DNA from: Lycocorax pyrrhopterus obiensis
Taxonomy: Eukaryota > Chordata > Aves > Passeriformes > Paradisaeidae
Direction of reading: 5' to 3'
DNA: 64,000 nt
NCBI GenBank assembly: GCA_014706295.1
Contig: JACSVZ010000002.1
Location: forward strand, 16,476,494 to 16,540,493
Shown one piece after another: positions 30,709 through 43,359 of this stretch (the first letter of the stretch is position 1; the number at the start of each line of letters is the position of its first letter). The translations under genes and the position numbers were made by a program. The notes under the pieces were generated by a model that saw nothing but the letters and a program-made list of their open reading frames with translations, did no database searches and was not told the origin of the DNA.

Positions 30709-31279
30709 CTGCACAGGACAGGAGTAGTGTCAGTCCGGTCAAACAATTATGCATTTACCATTACATAAATACTAGGTTAAAAGGTGAACTTCCCACAAAC
30801 ACACAAACTTGTTCAAAACTTGATTAATCTTGAATCATCTACTGTTGGTTGTGACGACAAACAACACTGCCCACAAGTGACCAGAGCTGGACTATATTTT
30901 TCCTCTTGTCTCTACTTTTAGAGGAAAATCCCCATTTAATTCCCCAAACTCTCTCATGCACTGACACTTCCTCTTTACTGTTTAACCTCTGCTAACAAAA
31001 GGTGAATCTTTTCAACAAATTAGATGGCAAAGACAAGAATTCCCTTTGGGATCAAATGAAATACCCCAGTATAGAACTGACAGATGATTTCTTTTTCCTT
31101 GATTCTGGGAAATGAACTTGTCAGAGGAGAATCAGTTCAATTGAACTAATTAGAACTTGCTAGGATGCCCACCTCTAAGCCCTGCAGTCCTCCTGGACTT
31201 CCTTCAACCTACAAAGAGGAGAAGATTCCTCTAGAAAGGTTTTGTGGGGGCTTCTTGGCAGTGAGGAGAGATTCTCATC
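30709..31279. other. Upstream region of PKS copy A
   Basis: Matches 54822-55389 in unit B almost exactly. It should be intron or 5' sequence upstream of the first coding exon, given the acceptor at the start of that exon. The noncoding first exon and promoter could not be located. Confidence 0.6.
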
Positions 31280-31926
31280 TGTGCCAGTTTGAGACAAATT
31301 TGGAGGAAAATATCCTTTGATAGAAGGCAGATTACAACAACCCTGCCCCACGAGGTTCGGGGAAAAAAATTGTCCTCGGAGGGAAGTGAAATGAAAAAAG
31401 CTATTTATTTAACAGACACAATGCACAATGGGAAAAGAATAATGGTAAATAGTAAAACCTCTCGTTGTTGAGAGAAACCTGGAAAGATTTTAGAGTCCTT
31501 TCTGTGGGTATGCTCTCTCTCTCTCCCTGGAGCTGGAGTTCGGCATGGGGGCCCCCCTCTGGGCAGGTGTAAGGTCTCCTGGTGAGGTTCTGATGTTCTG
31601 GTGTTCTAAACAGTTCCAGAAGAGAAGAAGAAGAAGCCAAAGTCCCAGGGAAACAAAGGAGTTTAACTCTCCGTCTCTCTCCAGAGAAACAGCTGAAAAA
31701 CTCAGAAAAAAAAAAAAAGAAGGGTGCTTCCTCCGCTCTTGCCACCGTAGAAGCACACAGAGGAATAGCCTCTGTGTCCTTGAACACAAATTGCCTTGAA
31801 AAGTTTGCTCGTTTTTTTTCTCTTCCCCCTCTCCATCTCAGTTTAAAGGCACAGAAAGGCACAGGATTCATTTCTGGCACAGGGAAGACAATAGAGAATA
31901 CAGTATCATACAGTCACCCCAGGACA
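31280..31926 (-). mobile_element. Solo LTR upstream of PKS copy A, 5-bp target duplication
   Basis: A 647-bp block with TG..CA ends. It is flanked by TCATC at 31275-31279 and 31927-31931. The empty site in unit B (~55389-55396) carries TCATC once, so the insertion is specific to A. On the - strand it starts TGTCCTGGGGTGAC and has AATAAA at 31404-31409, so it lies in the same sense as the PKS. The 59897-60180 LTR is a shorter relative. The 5-bp duplication suits an ERVL-type element, though the class is inferred. The ORFs seen across it are not retroviral genes. Confidence 0.92.
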
Positions 31927-32058
31927 TCATCTCAGGGATACCACAGCAAGTCCCAAAGAGCCTTTCTCAGTCACTGACTGACAGTAGTGAAGCAGGGACG
32001 AGGCTGTTTCGCAGCCCCACACATCATTCAGAGTTATCATTTCTTGGAGGTTTGCTTT

Positions 32059-33010
32059 AAAACTGCAGAACATGCATTCTCCACAGAGCTGGTCTGCCTG
32101 TCTGTTGAGGTTCTGTTTCACACCAATTAACAGTCCTCCCTGTTCAGTTAGAATGAGTTTGTTTGTTTGTTGCTCTTCAGTATATTGGGTTTGTTTTAAA
32201 CTCAGCCCATTCACAATAATACATGAGACAGCAAAGGGATTTGGAATAGTTCCTGGCAATCTGCCTCTCCCTAAAATCTTGCTGCTATAATCCAGTAACC
32301 TTAGAATGACCCAGAAGAATCTGGACAGATGCATTTTTGCCTTACTTGCAGAATAGTCCTTTAGAAGACATTGTTCTAAAGAGACTTTATGGAAGTGGCA
32401 GAAAGGCACGTGAACTGTGAGGGGGGAGTCTGCTGCAGATCCAAATAAATCTGCACACATGAATTGAAGCCTCTTTACCTTGAACTGCTCACCCACTCTA
32501 GATGGTGATTGTGTAAGCATCTGCTTACATGGGAGATGAGTGCCGAAGTGCCTTTAACAGTTAATGGAGGTCTGGTCAATAAAGGCAGTGGAGCACCGTG
32601 GTGGCGCATCCCCCTCCCTCTTTCAGGCCACACTGCGATCTGAGACATGCTCATTAGGCCTCGGCCTTGATGAACAGCACCTGGGCTCAGCTCCTCTTGA
32701 GCTTATCAGAAACACTGTCTGCTCCCAGGAACTGCTGCTGTCTAGTGAGCTCCAGGTTCTTCCATGAACAGCCTCGGACACTATTTTCCTTGCCTGAATG
32801 GCATAAGATCCCTGTTCTCACCCTTTCAAAGAAAGTATGCTGACCCAAAGTGTGGCCAGGTTGCAACACTGTTATGAGTAAAGCCCACTCGCTTGCAGCC
32901 TTATAAACAGCAGTCCAAAATGAGTCCTTCTGGGCTCTTCTGGGCTGCAACCAGCGACCTCCCTCAGAGTGAGGCCTCTCAGAGCCAGAGAACTCTCAAG
33001 TTTGCTGTAC
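32059..33010. other. Unique sequence between unit A and the 33.0 kb repeat
   Basis: Homology with unit B ends at ~32058. The following ~950 bp have no counterpart in the window. The GC-richer stretch ~32541-33010 may belong to the same repeat as 33011-33700, whose first copy is cut off by the window start. Confidence 0.5.
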
Positions 33011-33700
33011 TTGGAGGATCACTGAACAGCAACAAATCCTGGGCCAAAACCCCCACTCCCCACTCGACCCTTCACCCACTGAGGAGACGCAAAAGCATCC
33101 AAAGTGAGTATTTCACTGCCTTCGAGGGGAATTTCTCACAGGTGCCTTGCACTGACCTTTATGCCTGTGTGCATACACACGTACACATATGCTGTAGCAA
33201 ATCTGGGAGAAATGCTGCTCTCTTAGATGTTTAAGTACCTTAGATATCTAAGTAAGTTAAGCCTGTAAGTAAGTTTAAGTTATAAGCTACATTTAGTGCT
33301 GTTAAGCGCTATTCCCTTGCAAAATTTTTAAGGTTAAATTATGAGTTTAAGATATAAGTTAAGTACTGTTAATTTTGAGTGCTGTTAAGCTTTTACGTTG
33401 TATTCCTTTCTATCCTTGCCCTTTCTGTCCTTTGTCACATGCAACTAAACACACACACACATGCAAACATACATAGATAGTTCATTTCTGTTTTGACTGC
33501 CTGGATTTTGTTCCTTTTTTTTCCTCACTGTGTCTTAATTGTCCTGTAAGTAGAAGAGTGAACCTTGCCAATGAACCTTGTTTGTGCTGTCACTTAATAT
33601 TAAATATGTTTTTCACTGATACTCTTGCCAGTGATTTTTAAGCGATCTTAAACACTCATTCATATCAAGCACTGAAGAGAGCTGGCTGTTGGACCAATGC
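33011..33700. repeat. Second copy of the ~0.7 kb repeat
   Basis: Identical to bases 1-409 over 33011-33419, then more diverged up to ~33700. It lies in direct orientation with the first copy, 33 kb away. Family unknown. Confidence 0.78.
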
Positions 33701-34206
33701 CACTGCAGTACTGCAGGGACCTCCTGTGGTCAGTGGAAACAAGGCACTGCACCCAGCCCTGGAGATGGGGCAGGATGGGCAGAGGGTTTCCTACTGCACT
33801 CGGTCCTGCCCAGCTGCACAGCACAGGGGTGTCAGCCTTGGGAGGTGCTCACAGGCAGGAGGCACCATCGCTGAGAAATGGCTTTGGGACTGGGAGCTCC
33901 CCACTGAAAAGAATGGGGAAGCTTGATGCAAGCAAAACCCACTTCCTTGTCCCACCCTTTCACAGAAATGCCACAAATACGAAGATACAGATCACAGCTC
34001 ATTGCACTGACGAAGAGAAGTGATACTTCCACTGCTTTCAACTTTGCTGCGTGTTACGTGAACACTGTAAAAACTGCAGGGGGAAGTAAAATTTTCAAGG
34101 GTTATATGTAAGTGATGCTACAATTAGTGGCAGTAGTCAAAATTTTCATGTTTCTGCTCTGTTCCATAAAAGCAATTTTATCAGTTTTATTTTAATGCTT
34201 GGAGCT
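33701..34206. other. GC-richer spacer of unknown origin
   Basis: Begins with the 77 bp shared with 18261-18337 (33708-33784). The rest is not recognised and no convincing ORF is present. Confidence 0.5.
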
Positions 34207-34795
34207 TGTGGTTGTCTTGTCTGGGATGGAGTTAATTTTCTTCACCGTAGCTGGTATGGGGCTGTGTTTTGGATTTGTGCTGGAAACTGTTGATAACTGA
34301 GGGATGTTTTAGCTATGGCTGAGCAATGCTTACACAGTGTCAAGCCTTTTCTGCTCCTCACCCCACCAGGGAGGAGGCTAGGGGTGCACAATGAGTTGGG
34401 AGGGGACACAGCCAGGAGCCAGAACACAGCCAGCTGTAACCAACCTATGGGATATCCCAGACTGTATGGTGTCATGCTCAGTATACAAAGCTGGGGTAAG
34501 AAGAAGAAAAGAAGGAAAGGGTGATGGTGTTTGTCTTCCCAAGTCACCGTTACACAAGCGATAGAGTCCTGCTGTCCTGGGAATGGCTGAACACCTGCCT
34601 GCAATGGGGAGTAGTGAATTCATTCCTTATTTTGCTTTGCTTGTGCATGCAGCTTTTGCCTTTACCTATTAAACTATGTTTATCTCAACCCACAAGTTTT
34701 CTGACTTTTACCCTTCCAATTCACTCCCTCATCCCCTGGGGAGTGAGTGAGTGGCTGTGTGTGGCTTAGTTGCCAGCTAGGATTAAACCATGACA
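34207..34795 (+). mobile_element. ERVL-type solo LTR
   Basis: About 589 bp, starting TGTGGTTGTCTTG and ending AACCATGACA. It has the familiar avian ERVL LTR landmarks, including GGATGGAGTTAATTTTCTTC near the start, CAGTATACAAAGCTGGG in the middle and CCTATTAAACTATG late. No internal region remains, and a clear target duplication was not found. Confidence 0.85.
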
Positions 34796-34967
34796 GATGT
34801 CCTGCACCTGTCTTTTCTCTTTATTTGACAAATGTCATAATGGAATTTAATTTCAGAGAAATGCCAGGTTTATTCAGCTTCTATATTTTTGCCCCTGTGT
34901 CCTCTGACTAGTCCAGAACTAGCAATGAAAGGGCCTTTGGCAGTTCCAGGTTCAGAACTTCTTAACA

Positions 34968-35345
34968 GCAGAAATATCCAGACAGGCCATGAATTTCTTG
35001 TGATCAAATAGGTACTGTGGAAGAGGCACTGGGACACTCGGAGAAATTATTCAGGTGAAGAGCAAATGATGCACAGAGGGGCTGCCAGTCTGGATTACAC
35101 CCCAGACCAAATGGGCTTGTGATATCCAGTGTTAGTGTGCCAAGTGTCTACATACCACTTAACCTCTCTTTGAGGACATGTTTCTACAAACACTTGGGGT
35201 TTTATCCTTTTTCTGTGATATTGCTTGCCTAAAAACAAGGCAGCATCAAGTTATTCGTGCATCACTCAGTGGCCTCCTCTGAAGAAGCAGCAATCCCAGG
35301 AAGTGTTGAATGCACTTCTGTTGGTTTAAATTCAATACTATTTTT
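34968..35345 (-). pseudogene. Relic of a third PKS gene copy
   Basis: The sequence is recognisably homologous to PKS copy A at ~23640-24020, in the same orientation. Shared blocks are ATATCCAGACAGGCCATGA with GATCAAAT just after it, GCTGCCAG-TGGATTACACCCCAG, GAGGACATGTTTCTACAAACAC, and a block matching CAGTGTTGAAATCACTTC. It covers the end of AT and the AT-DH linker (roughly residues 750-880). Indels and substitutions destroy the frame. It is far older than the split between A and B as they now appear, and has an LTR on each side. Confidence 0.8.
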
Positions 35346-35432
35346 TCCTTGGTTTCTAGTAGGGTATTCAAGCTGTGAAGCACAACTGAGACATGTAAAA
35401 GATAAGGACAAACTTTTCTTCTTTTGCATTCT

Positions 35433-36031
35433 TGTTCTGGTTTCAGCTGAGATAGTTAATTTTCTTCTTATTAGCTAGTACAGTGCTGTGTTTTGGATGT
35501 AGTATGAGAACAAAGTTGATAACAAACTGATGGTTTCTTTGTTGCTTCTAGTTCTTACTCTAAATCAAGGACTTTTCAATTTTCCATGCTCTGCCAGCGA
35601 GCAGGTGCACAAGAAGCTGGGAGGGAACATGGCCAGAAGAGCTCATCTGAGATAGTCGAAGAGTTGTTCCATACCCTAGAATATCATGTTCCCTATATAA
35701 ACTGGGGGGATTGGCCTGGAGCCACCAATTGCTGCATGGGGGTGGGATGGGTCAGCAGGTGGTAAGGAACTGTACTGACTTGTTTCTCTTGGGTTTTATT
35801 CCTTTGTCTCTCTCCCCTTTTCATTACCATTACTATTAATTTTATTTTTATTTTTATTATTATTACTATTACTATATTTTACTTTATTTCAATCACTAAA
35901 CTGTTCTTATCTCTACCCATGAGTTTTATCTTTTTCTGCCTTTTATCCCCATCCCACTAGGGGAAGGAGCGGGAGGGATTTAGCAAGTGGCTACTTGGTA
36001 GTTTGTGGCCAGCTGGAATTAAACCATGACA
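35433..36031 (+). mobile_element. ERVL-type solo LTR, second copy
   Basis: Starts TGTTCTGGTTTCAGCTGAG and ends AACCATGACA. It belongs to the same broad family as 34207-34795 but is diverged, with an expanded ATT-rich stretch (~35825-35885). Orientation is +. It has no internal genes and no clear target duplication. Confidence 0.82.
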
Positions 36032-38979
36032 GTGCTAAAACCAAATGTTTCTGAAAAGCACCAGCAAACTTGACATTTCTATGAGCAGGTAACTTGGCAA
36101 GTCCAGAGAGAGCAATTGATTTCTCACTTTCAGCTGCTCAGGTGTGCTTTATATTTTGGGAAAAGAGAAATAATTCCAGGCTTCCTCTACTGGGAGGACC
36201 AGTCGGTATTTTCATAAACCATTTGAGGCTTTGTTTCCCATAAACCTACCCCCCCCCAGCCCCACATTTTCCCAAACTCACCAGCTTCTTCTTATTTGCA
36301 TAAAGACGCCGAAACCAGGAAGTTTCACTTCTTCATAACTCCGTTGTGCATGCTTTCAAGGACCACAGACATTGAACAGTCTCTTCACTGATGTGATATA
36401 AACATTCTTTGAAGAAAATTTAATCAACCCCAGTTGATTTTTAACCAAGTCAGTCTTCAGAGTAAGCACTTTTGAAGACTGCTCAACTGATCAATGATCA
36501 ACTTAGTAAATAGACCAAATGGAGTCTTGTTTGAAACTGAGCTGGGTTTGCAGCCACAGTATGGACTGTCTGTTCTGATCTAACACACTAGTATTTATAG
36601 CATGTAATCTATAAAATGCAGCCATAATATTTGTTCATAATATTTGTTCATAAATGTCAACAAGAATTGTCAAAGCTGTTCCTACCATGTTAACTCTAGC
36701 GTTCAGTAGCTCTAGTGTTTCCACGTATTTTAGTTCCTTCTATGTACCTGAGAGGACATATGTCTCAAGTTGTAGCAAGCAGCAGTCTCTCACCGTTAAA
36801 CTACTGACTTTATGACCCCCAATGACCAAAATATTTGAATCTGTATCTTCTGTCCCCATGTCACAAATTCCAAATGTTTTTCTGCTGGTTGAGAAGAATA
36901 TATGACTTCTACAGTATCTTCCTCCCACCAGAGAGCCCTGGGAATTGCTGCATATTTATTTCTAGCCTAAACACCAGGTAATGAGGAGCTCACCATTACC
37001 TCAGAAATTCCCTTCTGAAAAACATAATCTGCTGTTGAAGACCTGGGCTATTTTATTCACTATTGTGCTGCTGCAAAAAGATACCTTCTTGCTAATCACG
37101 GCCCATCTCTTGTGTTTTTAAAACTTAGGAGCTGTCCCTCAGTTTACACTCACGCTATTAGCTGCAAGTAAAAATCTTTTTGCTTCAGCAGGTCTAACCA
37201 GTTTAATAAAGGGCTTGTGTTTGCTGTAATGCAACTTCAGGCAGAAAACTTTAAACCGATCTTTGTCTAAATAGCATCTAAGACAAGTCAAGTCATTATT
37301 CATTGAAATTGTTTGGAACAAGAATTTTTAGCAAAAGAATATTTCACACACACATAAGTCGTATCTTGAAAACTTCTCTTTTCTCAAACAAGTCTCCCTG
37401 AAAGCAAAGCTAGCACAGCAACTGTGGTGCTGCTTAGAGGGTGGTTTCTTGATTTGGAAAAAATATTGCATCATCAGCAAGTAAGTTATATGTGGATTTA
37501 AACAGTTTCCAAAGAAGCAGATACATTCTGCTGAGTTTGCTCAGTGCAATCCTGGCCATGAATTGGATTCCACATTGCCCCCATAGCCACATCTAGCCAC
37601 AGCAGCCACCACAGGACGTGAGGTTACAGGTAACATTGTCCTGTGCTCATCTGCGCTTGTAACAAAGGGTTTTATCAAATAACAGCTGAGAGGTGAAGAA
37701 CTCTTAATCCAGAAATAGTGAAAATAGATGAGGAAACATGCAAACTGTCCAGGTAATTACATGGGAGGTACAATCCAGTCATCACCACTGTTTCCTATGG
37801 CACTTCCAGGAGGTAAAGCCAAGAAGTTTTTTCAAGACAAAACAAGGGTTAAATTCCTGGAAGCCTAAGGAACGGCTGTCTGTATGCTCACTGGGGCAGG
37901 CTTCCACAACTCATGAAAACCAATGGTATTTGCTTCATGGAGAACAGTATTAGAGTCTCCATGCTAAAAATCTGATTTGAAGTTTCAGATTGCAGTAACA
38001 TACCTACTCACAGGAAGGCAGCTCACACCAGGCACATTTTCTGCTGTGTTCACAATATTTTGGTAGTAAATCTTTCCAATAGTATTTCCATCATATTAAT
38101 TTTGTCTGTTCCCAGAAATCATCAGTTCCATCACCTAGTGGCTTCACTACTTAAAAAGCAGAATAACCAACTTTTTTCTCTTCAGTTCCCCTATGGAAGT
38201 AAAGGTACATTATGTCAATACGAAACATTGCATTCTCTGAATTTCTTAATGGTTTGGCAATAAATTGTATCAATGACAAGAAATTGCATTTCTACACAGA
38301 TGCCTGTTCTTCCTGTTCCGAGTATTGAAAAGAAACCCATCACCTGAATGAAATCTTCCTTTACTCTTATATGAAAGTTCTAAGTGTGTCTTTCTGAGCC
38401 AGTGCTGTGGCTCCAGTGGTTCCATCAGCTGTCATCTGTGTCACAAGCATGGACAAGGCTACTCTGCTGGGGGCTGATACACCTAGACTTGAGTAATACC
38501 ATAATGAATTTTGTCTGACATTTCCCATACTCAGCCCCCTGTCCAGTTGCACAGACCTCTGCCAAACATAGGCCAGAAGGCTACAGATTTTCCATCCATG
38601 CTTATGCAGGTTGAATTTCTGTGAATATTCAACAAAATCAGTTTGGCTGTCTCCAAGAGAGCACTATGTGAGCCAACTGCCTTGGGTTCTCCTGCTGCCA
38701 GTGGTAAAGCAGGTATTTTAGAGAGGTCAGTCATTAGGCCTCATTCAAATCTATTGAATATTTTTTTTTCTTGGAAAATATTTCTCCTTTTTTGTGTATG
38801 TGTGCATGGAGTGTGTGTGACTAACTTTGCATCGAAGATGTTTCTCTTCTAAATCCATCCATGAAAACAGTAGAACAAGTCGGCTTCTTTCTTGCAGGGT
38901 CACATGCTGTTGTCCAAGTAGTCAAAACTAACACTGCAGCTGAAACAAGCAGCCTGTCTGCTCTGTGAGGCGTGTCAGC
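36032..38979. other. Intergenic sequence between the PKS units
   Basis: AT-rich sequence without recognised genes or transposable elements. I looked for further PKS relics and saw none. Confidence 0.55.
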
Positions 38980-39555
38980 CATTCTCAAAGTACTGTTCTC
39001 ACCCTTGACTAATCTAGAATGATTTGGTCTGACCTGAAGAGACTAACTGAAGAGGGTGAGTGCTTGAGTAGATAAGACTGTCATCTCCTAATGAATTTCG
39101 GGTAGCATATAAAGTCACAGATAGTGACAGCATGCGTGGAAGTTGTATTCTGTGTTTCACTGATGCATGGAATTTGCTTCTAAGTTTACAATAGAAAATA
39201 CTTTCTTAAGAGTATAAAAACTATGTCTTGTAGCTAGATGTCAAACTGAATATGATGGTCTGATTTTTAACCAAAATACTTTAAAAAATACTCTGGAATT
39301 TGTGGAATTGTCTTACTAATACATAAACATCTTTAAATTTGTCTCTCTGGGCACTACTTTCAAAAGTGGAGGGTAGGTCTTCCCTTAGAATATGAAGGGT
39401 GGTCAAAAGGGATGTAAAGGGGGAAGAGGGATATCAGCCACAGGCTTCTAAACTGATCACTTTTTTTTTCACAAGGCTCTGTTTAATGTAGTGGTGTCAC
39501 ACATTACCCAAAATTTGAACTGATGGAGATGATCAAATCCATCTGCCAATGGATT

Positions 39556-39985
39556 TCACAGAATCACAGCAGCTTGGGAGAGATCTCCAGAAGCCATCTG
39601 AACTAACTCCCTGTTCAAGCCAGAACATCTAGAACCTGTTGCCAGGACCACGTCCAAAGGCCTTTTGAATATCTTCAAGGATGGAGACTCCATAACCTCC
39701 CCAAGCAACTTGTGCCAGTGCTTGGTCACCCTCACAATAAAAAAGTGTTTTCTGGTGTTCAGAGGGAACTTCTCATATTTCAATCTGTGCCTGTTGCCTC
39801 TGGTTTTGTCACTGGGCACCACTGAAGCCCAGCTCTGCCCGCTTCTGCACCCTCCTCTCCTGTATTTATATACGTTAATAAGATACCCCTGAGCCTTCTC
39901 TCCTGAACAATCCCAGCTGCCTCAGCTTTCGTCATATGTGAGGTGCTCCAGTCCCTTCATCATCCAAACAGCCTCAGGTGTCTGA
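39556..39985 (-). mobile_element. CR1 LINE fragment
   Basis: The CR1 3' end, reverse-oriented, begins at CACAGAATCACAG. About 430 bp of the CR1 3' region follow. It is part of the insertion-rich stretch in unit B's 3' flank. Confidence 0.85.
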
Positions 39986-41200
39986 ATAATTTTGCTGTAG
40001 CTTTCCAAGGATCCTGCAAAATGTATGGCTTGTTTTGTTATTAAAGTCACCACTTCTTATAACTACCTCTGAGGTCACAAGGTCAAACACTAAGTAGCAG
40101 AGTCAGGATTACATTCCACCAGCACCATAGGAACAGCCTGTTGAGTAAGACGTGTCTTAATCTGTTGACTATATTAAGTAAAACATTTACATGGATCCGT
40201 TTAGGATACAGCATTTTTACTTTACAGTGATAATCAATGTTTGGTGCAGTTATAAGGTATGACTGAGAGAAGCCATTTTCAGTAACATTCCCACTATCAA
40301 CTGAATGCCTACTTCTCTGGAGTGTTATCTGAAGAAGGAAACACATGTTGGCTTCATGAGACGCTGAAGTTTGGCTGTCTGGGCCCAGGGCCAAGGCAGT
40401 TCAGTTGGGACCATGGAGAGAGGATCCCAGAGACACAGTGGAGACGCCATGGCCACAGCCAGCCCTAGTCTTGCACCCTGGCAGAGCTTTGGCCACTGCT
40501 GTGTCGTAATCCTGCCACAGGCTGGTTGTGGCCCCTGACCAAGGTGCAGAACACGCCTCCGGGCCAACATGGATGTTTTCAGGTGTTTTATGTCCCAGGA
40601 AAAGCCAGAAACAGATATTGGTTTACTTGGAGGATAATGCATTTATTAGTTCAGCCTGCAAGGTCCTGCTACGCAACAGGAGGATGTTTTGATGAAGTGC
40701 CTAAGCAAAAAGTCCATCCACGAGCACATTTTCCAAAGAAACATTAGGGCTCTGTGCCATTAATTCTGTATTTATGTTGCTTCTGTTTAGAACATATCTG
40801 ACTAATTGCATTTATGGTTGTACTCAGAGAAGGGGAGCCAGGTGTTTCAGCAGTTTGTCCAAATGTTATATCACTTGAGGCTCTGACTGGAAAAATTAAT
40901 AGTTTTTCAAGTATTGTCCCAGAGTCACATTTATCTGATTACTGAATACGTATCCTGCTAATGGGATCCTTCCTCTGATAACAGTATTGAGAGTTTGGAG
41001 ACTGAGGGCACAGAATCATTAAAAATACCCCTATGTAGTTAACTATCTGAGATTAATTGCAAAAGCCAAAGAACATTGTCACTAAAAGCCTTCTGTTAAA
41101 CACAGATACAATTTTTTTTCACAAGTAATTTATCTAAGTGCAATTCAGATTTTGAGAAGAACATTGTTTTTCAGGAGGAAGTGGCAGTACAGATCTTTGC
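39986..41200. other. Spacer within unit B's insertion-rich flank
   Basis: No gene recognised. The GC-richer stretch near 40360-40600 has open frames but no known domain. It has no counterpart in unit A. Confidence 0.5.
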
Positions 41201-41204
41201 AATC

Positions 41205-42306
41205 ATGTTTGACAGCAGCTGATGAAGAAAAAAATCACCTTTTAAACCTATTTAAACTAAACTGGCTGAACACCAGATCCCAGAGGGTGAAAATCAGTGG
41301 CACAGGGTGTAGCTGGAGGCCTGTCCCTCGTGGGGTCCCCCAGGGTTCAATACCAGGCCCAGTATTGTTTAACTTATTCATCAATGGCTTGGATGAAGGG
41401 GCAGAGGCCTCCTCAGCAAGTTCACTGTCAACACAAAGCTAGGAGGAGTGGCTGATACCCCAGAGAGCTGTGCAGCCCTTCAGAGGGATCTTGACAGGCT
41501 GGAGAGATGGGCAGAGAGGAACAGACTGAAATTCAACAAGGGTAAGTGCAGGGTCCTGCACCTGGGGAGGAATAACCCCCGGCACCAGCACAGGCTCGGG
41601 GCTGACCTCCTGGAAAGCAGCTCTGCAGAGAAGGAGGGTCCTGAGGGTCCTGGAGGACAACAAACTGTCCATGAGCCCAGAAGTGTGCCCTGGGGTCCAA
41701 GAAGGTCAATGGTACCCTGGGATGCATTAGGAAGAGCACTGCCAACAGTGCTGAGGTGATCCTGCTCCTCTACTCAGCACTGGTGAGGCACATCTGGAGT
41801 GCTGTGTCCAGTTCTGGGCTCCTCAGTCCAAGAGACACATGGAGCGAATGGGGTGGGTCCAGCTGAGGGTGATAAAGATGATGAAGGGACTGGAGCATCT
41901 CTCTTATGAGGAAAGGCTGAGGGAGCTGGGCCTGTTCAGCCTTGAGAAGAGATGACTGAGAAGGGTCCTCATCAATGTCTGTCAGTATCTGAAGGGAGGG
42001 TGTTGGAGGATGGATCCAGGCTCTGCTTGGTGGTACCAAGCAACAGGACAAGAGGCAATAGGCAGAAACTGATGCACAGGAAGTTCCACTTTTACATGAG
42101 GAAAAGCTTCTTTACTGCCTGTGTGACCAAGCACTGGAACAGGCTGCCCAGAGAGGTTGTGGAGTCTCCCTTGCTGGAGATATTCAAGAACCCTTTGGAC
42201 ACAATCCTGTGCCATGTGCTCTAGGATAATCTGGCTTGAGCAAGGAGTTTGGACCAGACAACCCACTGTGGCCCCTTCCAACCTGACCCACTCTGCAATT
42301 CTGTGA
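41205..42306 (+). mobile_element. CR1 LINE fragment with decayed reverse transcriptase end
   Basis: + strand CR1 sequence includes the RT landmarks GVPQGS and [11 protein letters not shown] (~41330-41395) and the C-terminal part with [15 protein letters not shown] (~41521-41565). The catalytic FADD position reads as a non-catalytic sequence. The 3' end is at ~42306 with the CTGCAATTCTGTG tail. Dead copy. Confidence 0.9.
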
Positions 42307-43251
42307 ATTCAGAGGCATATGCAAGGACTGCAAAGGCCTGTTTATCTGTTCCATTTATGATGTTTGGTAGTACAGAACAGGACTCAGGACTTTCTCACTG
42401 CTCTTACAGTACTGCAGGTTGTTTCTATGTTTTTGCAGTCCATTCTGTTGCTTGTGGATATCTTTGCCTTCTCCTCCAGCTTGTTGCTGCCTTCAGGACA
42501 TCAAACATATCTCTGAGCTTTTGTGTCATCTGTGTGGATTTTCCAGACTATTTTTCTGGTCATATTTTCTATGTATTTATCAGACACAAATGAAAGAGTA
42601 GTCAGCGCTCTGCCATTGCTGCCTTACCCTGCATTACAAACTGCTAATTCTAATTGCCCTGGATACAGCTGAAAATTTCTTTCCCAGAGCATTTTTCAAG
42701 ATTAGGTTTCTCACTGTATTTCCGGAGGCTGGCAATGATCTTGTTTTTGTTCAAATATTCTGACCTTTGGGACATTTATGGCAGATTCACAGAAGCAGTC
42801 AAAAGCAAAACACATAGAAGAGATAAGAGAGAGATTTCACAGTGCCAACAGAGCAGTGATTGCTTTGGTGAAAGAAAGCCAAAGAGTGGTACTGGCTGCA
42901 GCCAGCCGAAGCAGGTGCTTCAAGTCTCTCAGAATCAGACCTGTCTGTATAAAGGCTGAAATCAGTAGGTTCAGTCACAACTGTGCAACGTGGAGAGCTA
43001 TAAGAGGTTGTCATACGCCTAACATATGTCTAACATACCTTTATCTACTCCTGCTGTGCAAAGCAGCCCTGTTAGATTACTGCTTTGACCTTGACATCAG
43101 TGCTGCACAGTTCTCGTGTTTTCGCACAGGGAACAGCACAGACAAAAAGTACAAGTGTGTGTTTCTCTGCTTTGTGATTTGCCTGGCTGTTGGTCAGGTT
43201 CTGCCACACCAGAACCACTCTGGATTTTAAATCCTCCCTGTGCCTTTCTGC

Positions 43252-43284
<33 letters not shown>

Positions 43285-43340
43285 CATATACAGTTAAATG
43301 CTCCTCACTTCATTACCATATTTCCCTCCAAAATGTTTGA
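42307..43340. other. Spacer with a short microsatellite
   Basis: No gene recognised. An alternating ATATGT microsatellite lies at 43252-43291. Confidence 0.55.
43252..43291. repeat. (ATATGT)n microsatellite
   Basis: About five hexamer units followed by a mirrored TATACATATAC tail. Confidence 0.9.
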
Positions 43341-43359
43341 GCAAGGTCACAAGGATCTC

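Larger units (their letters stand above)
18900..32058. repeat. Tandem duplication unit A, containing PKS copy A
   Basis: This block is colinear with 38980-55520. The two are in direct orientation and each carries a complete PKS gene on the - strand. The 3' flank (18900-19960) is clearly diverged from unit B, while the gene body and introns (~19980-31280) are nearly identical. Private to A are a solo LTR (31280-31926), a ~1.06 kb stretch with a CR1 (27381-28440), and two extra ACTTACACAA units near 26481-26510. Homology stops near 32058. Confidence 0.88.

Noticed and set aside
31401..31880. 159-codon - strand ORF upstream of PKS copy A
   Set aside because: It lies wholly inside the solo LTR and resembles no protein.
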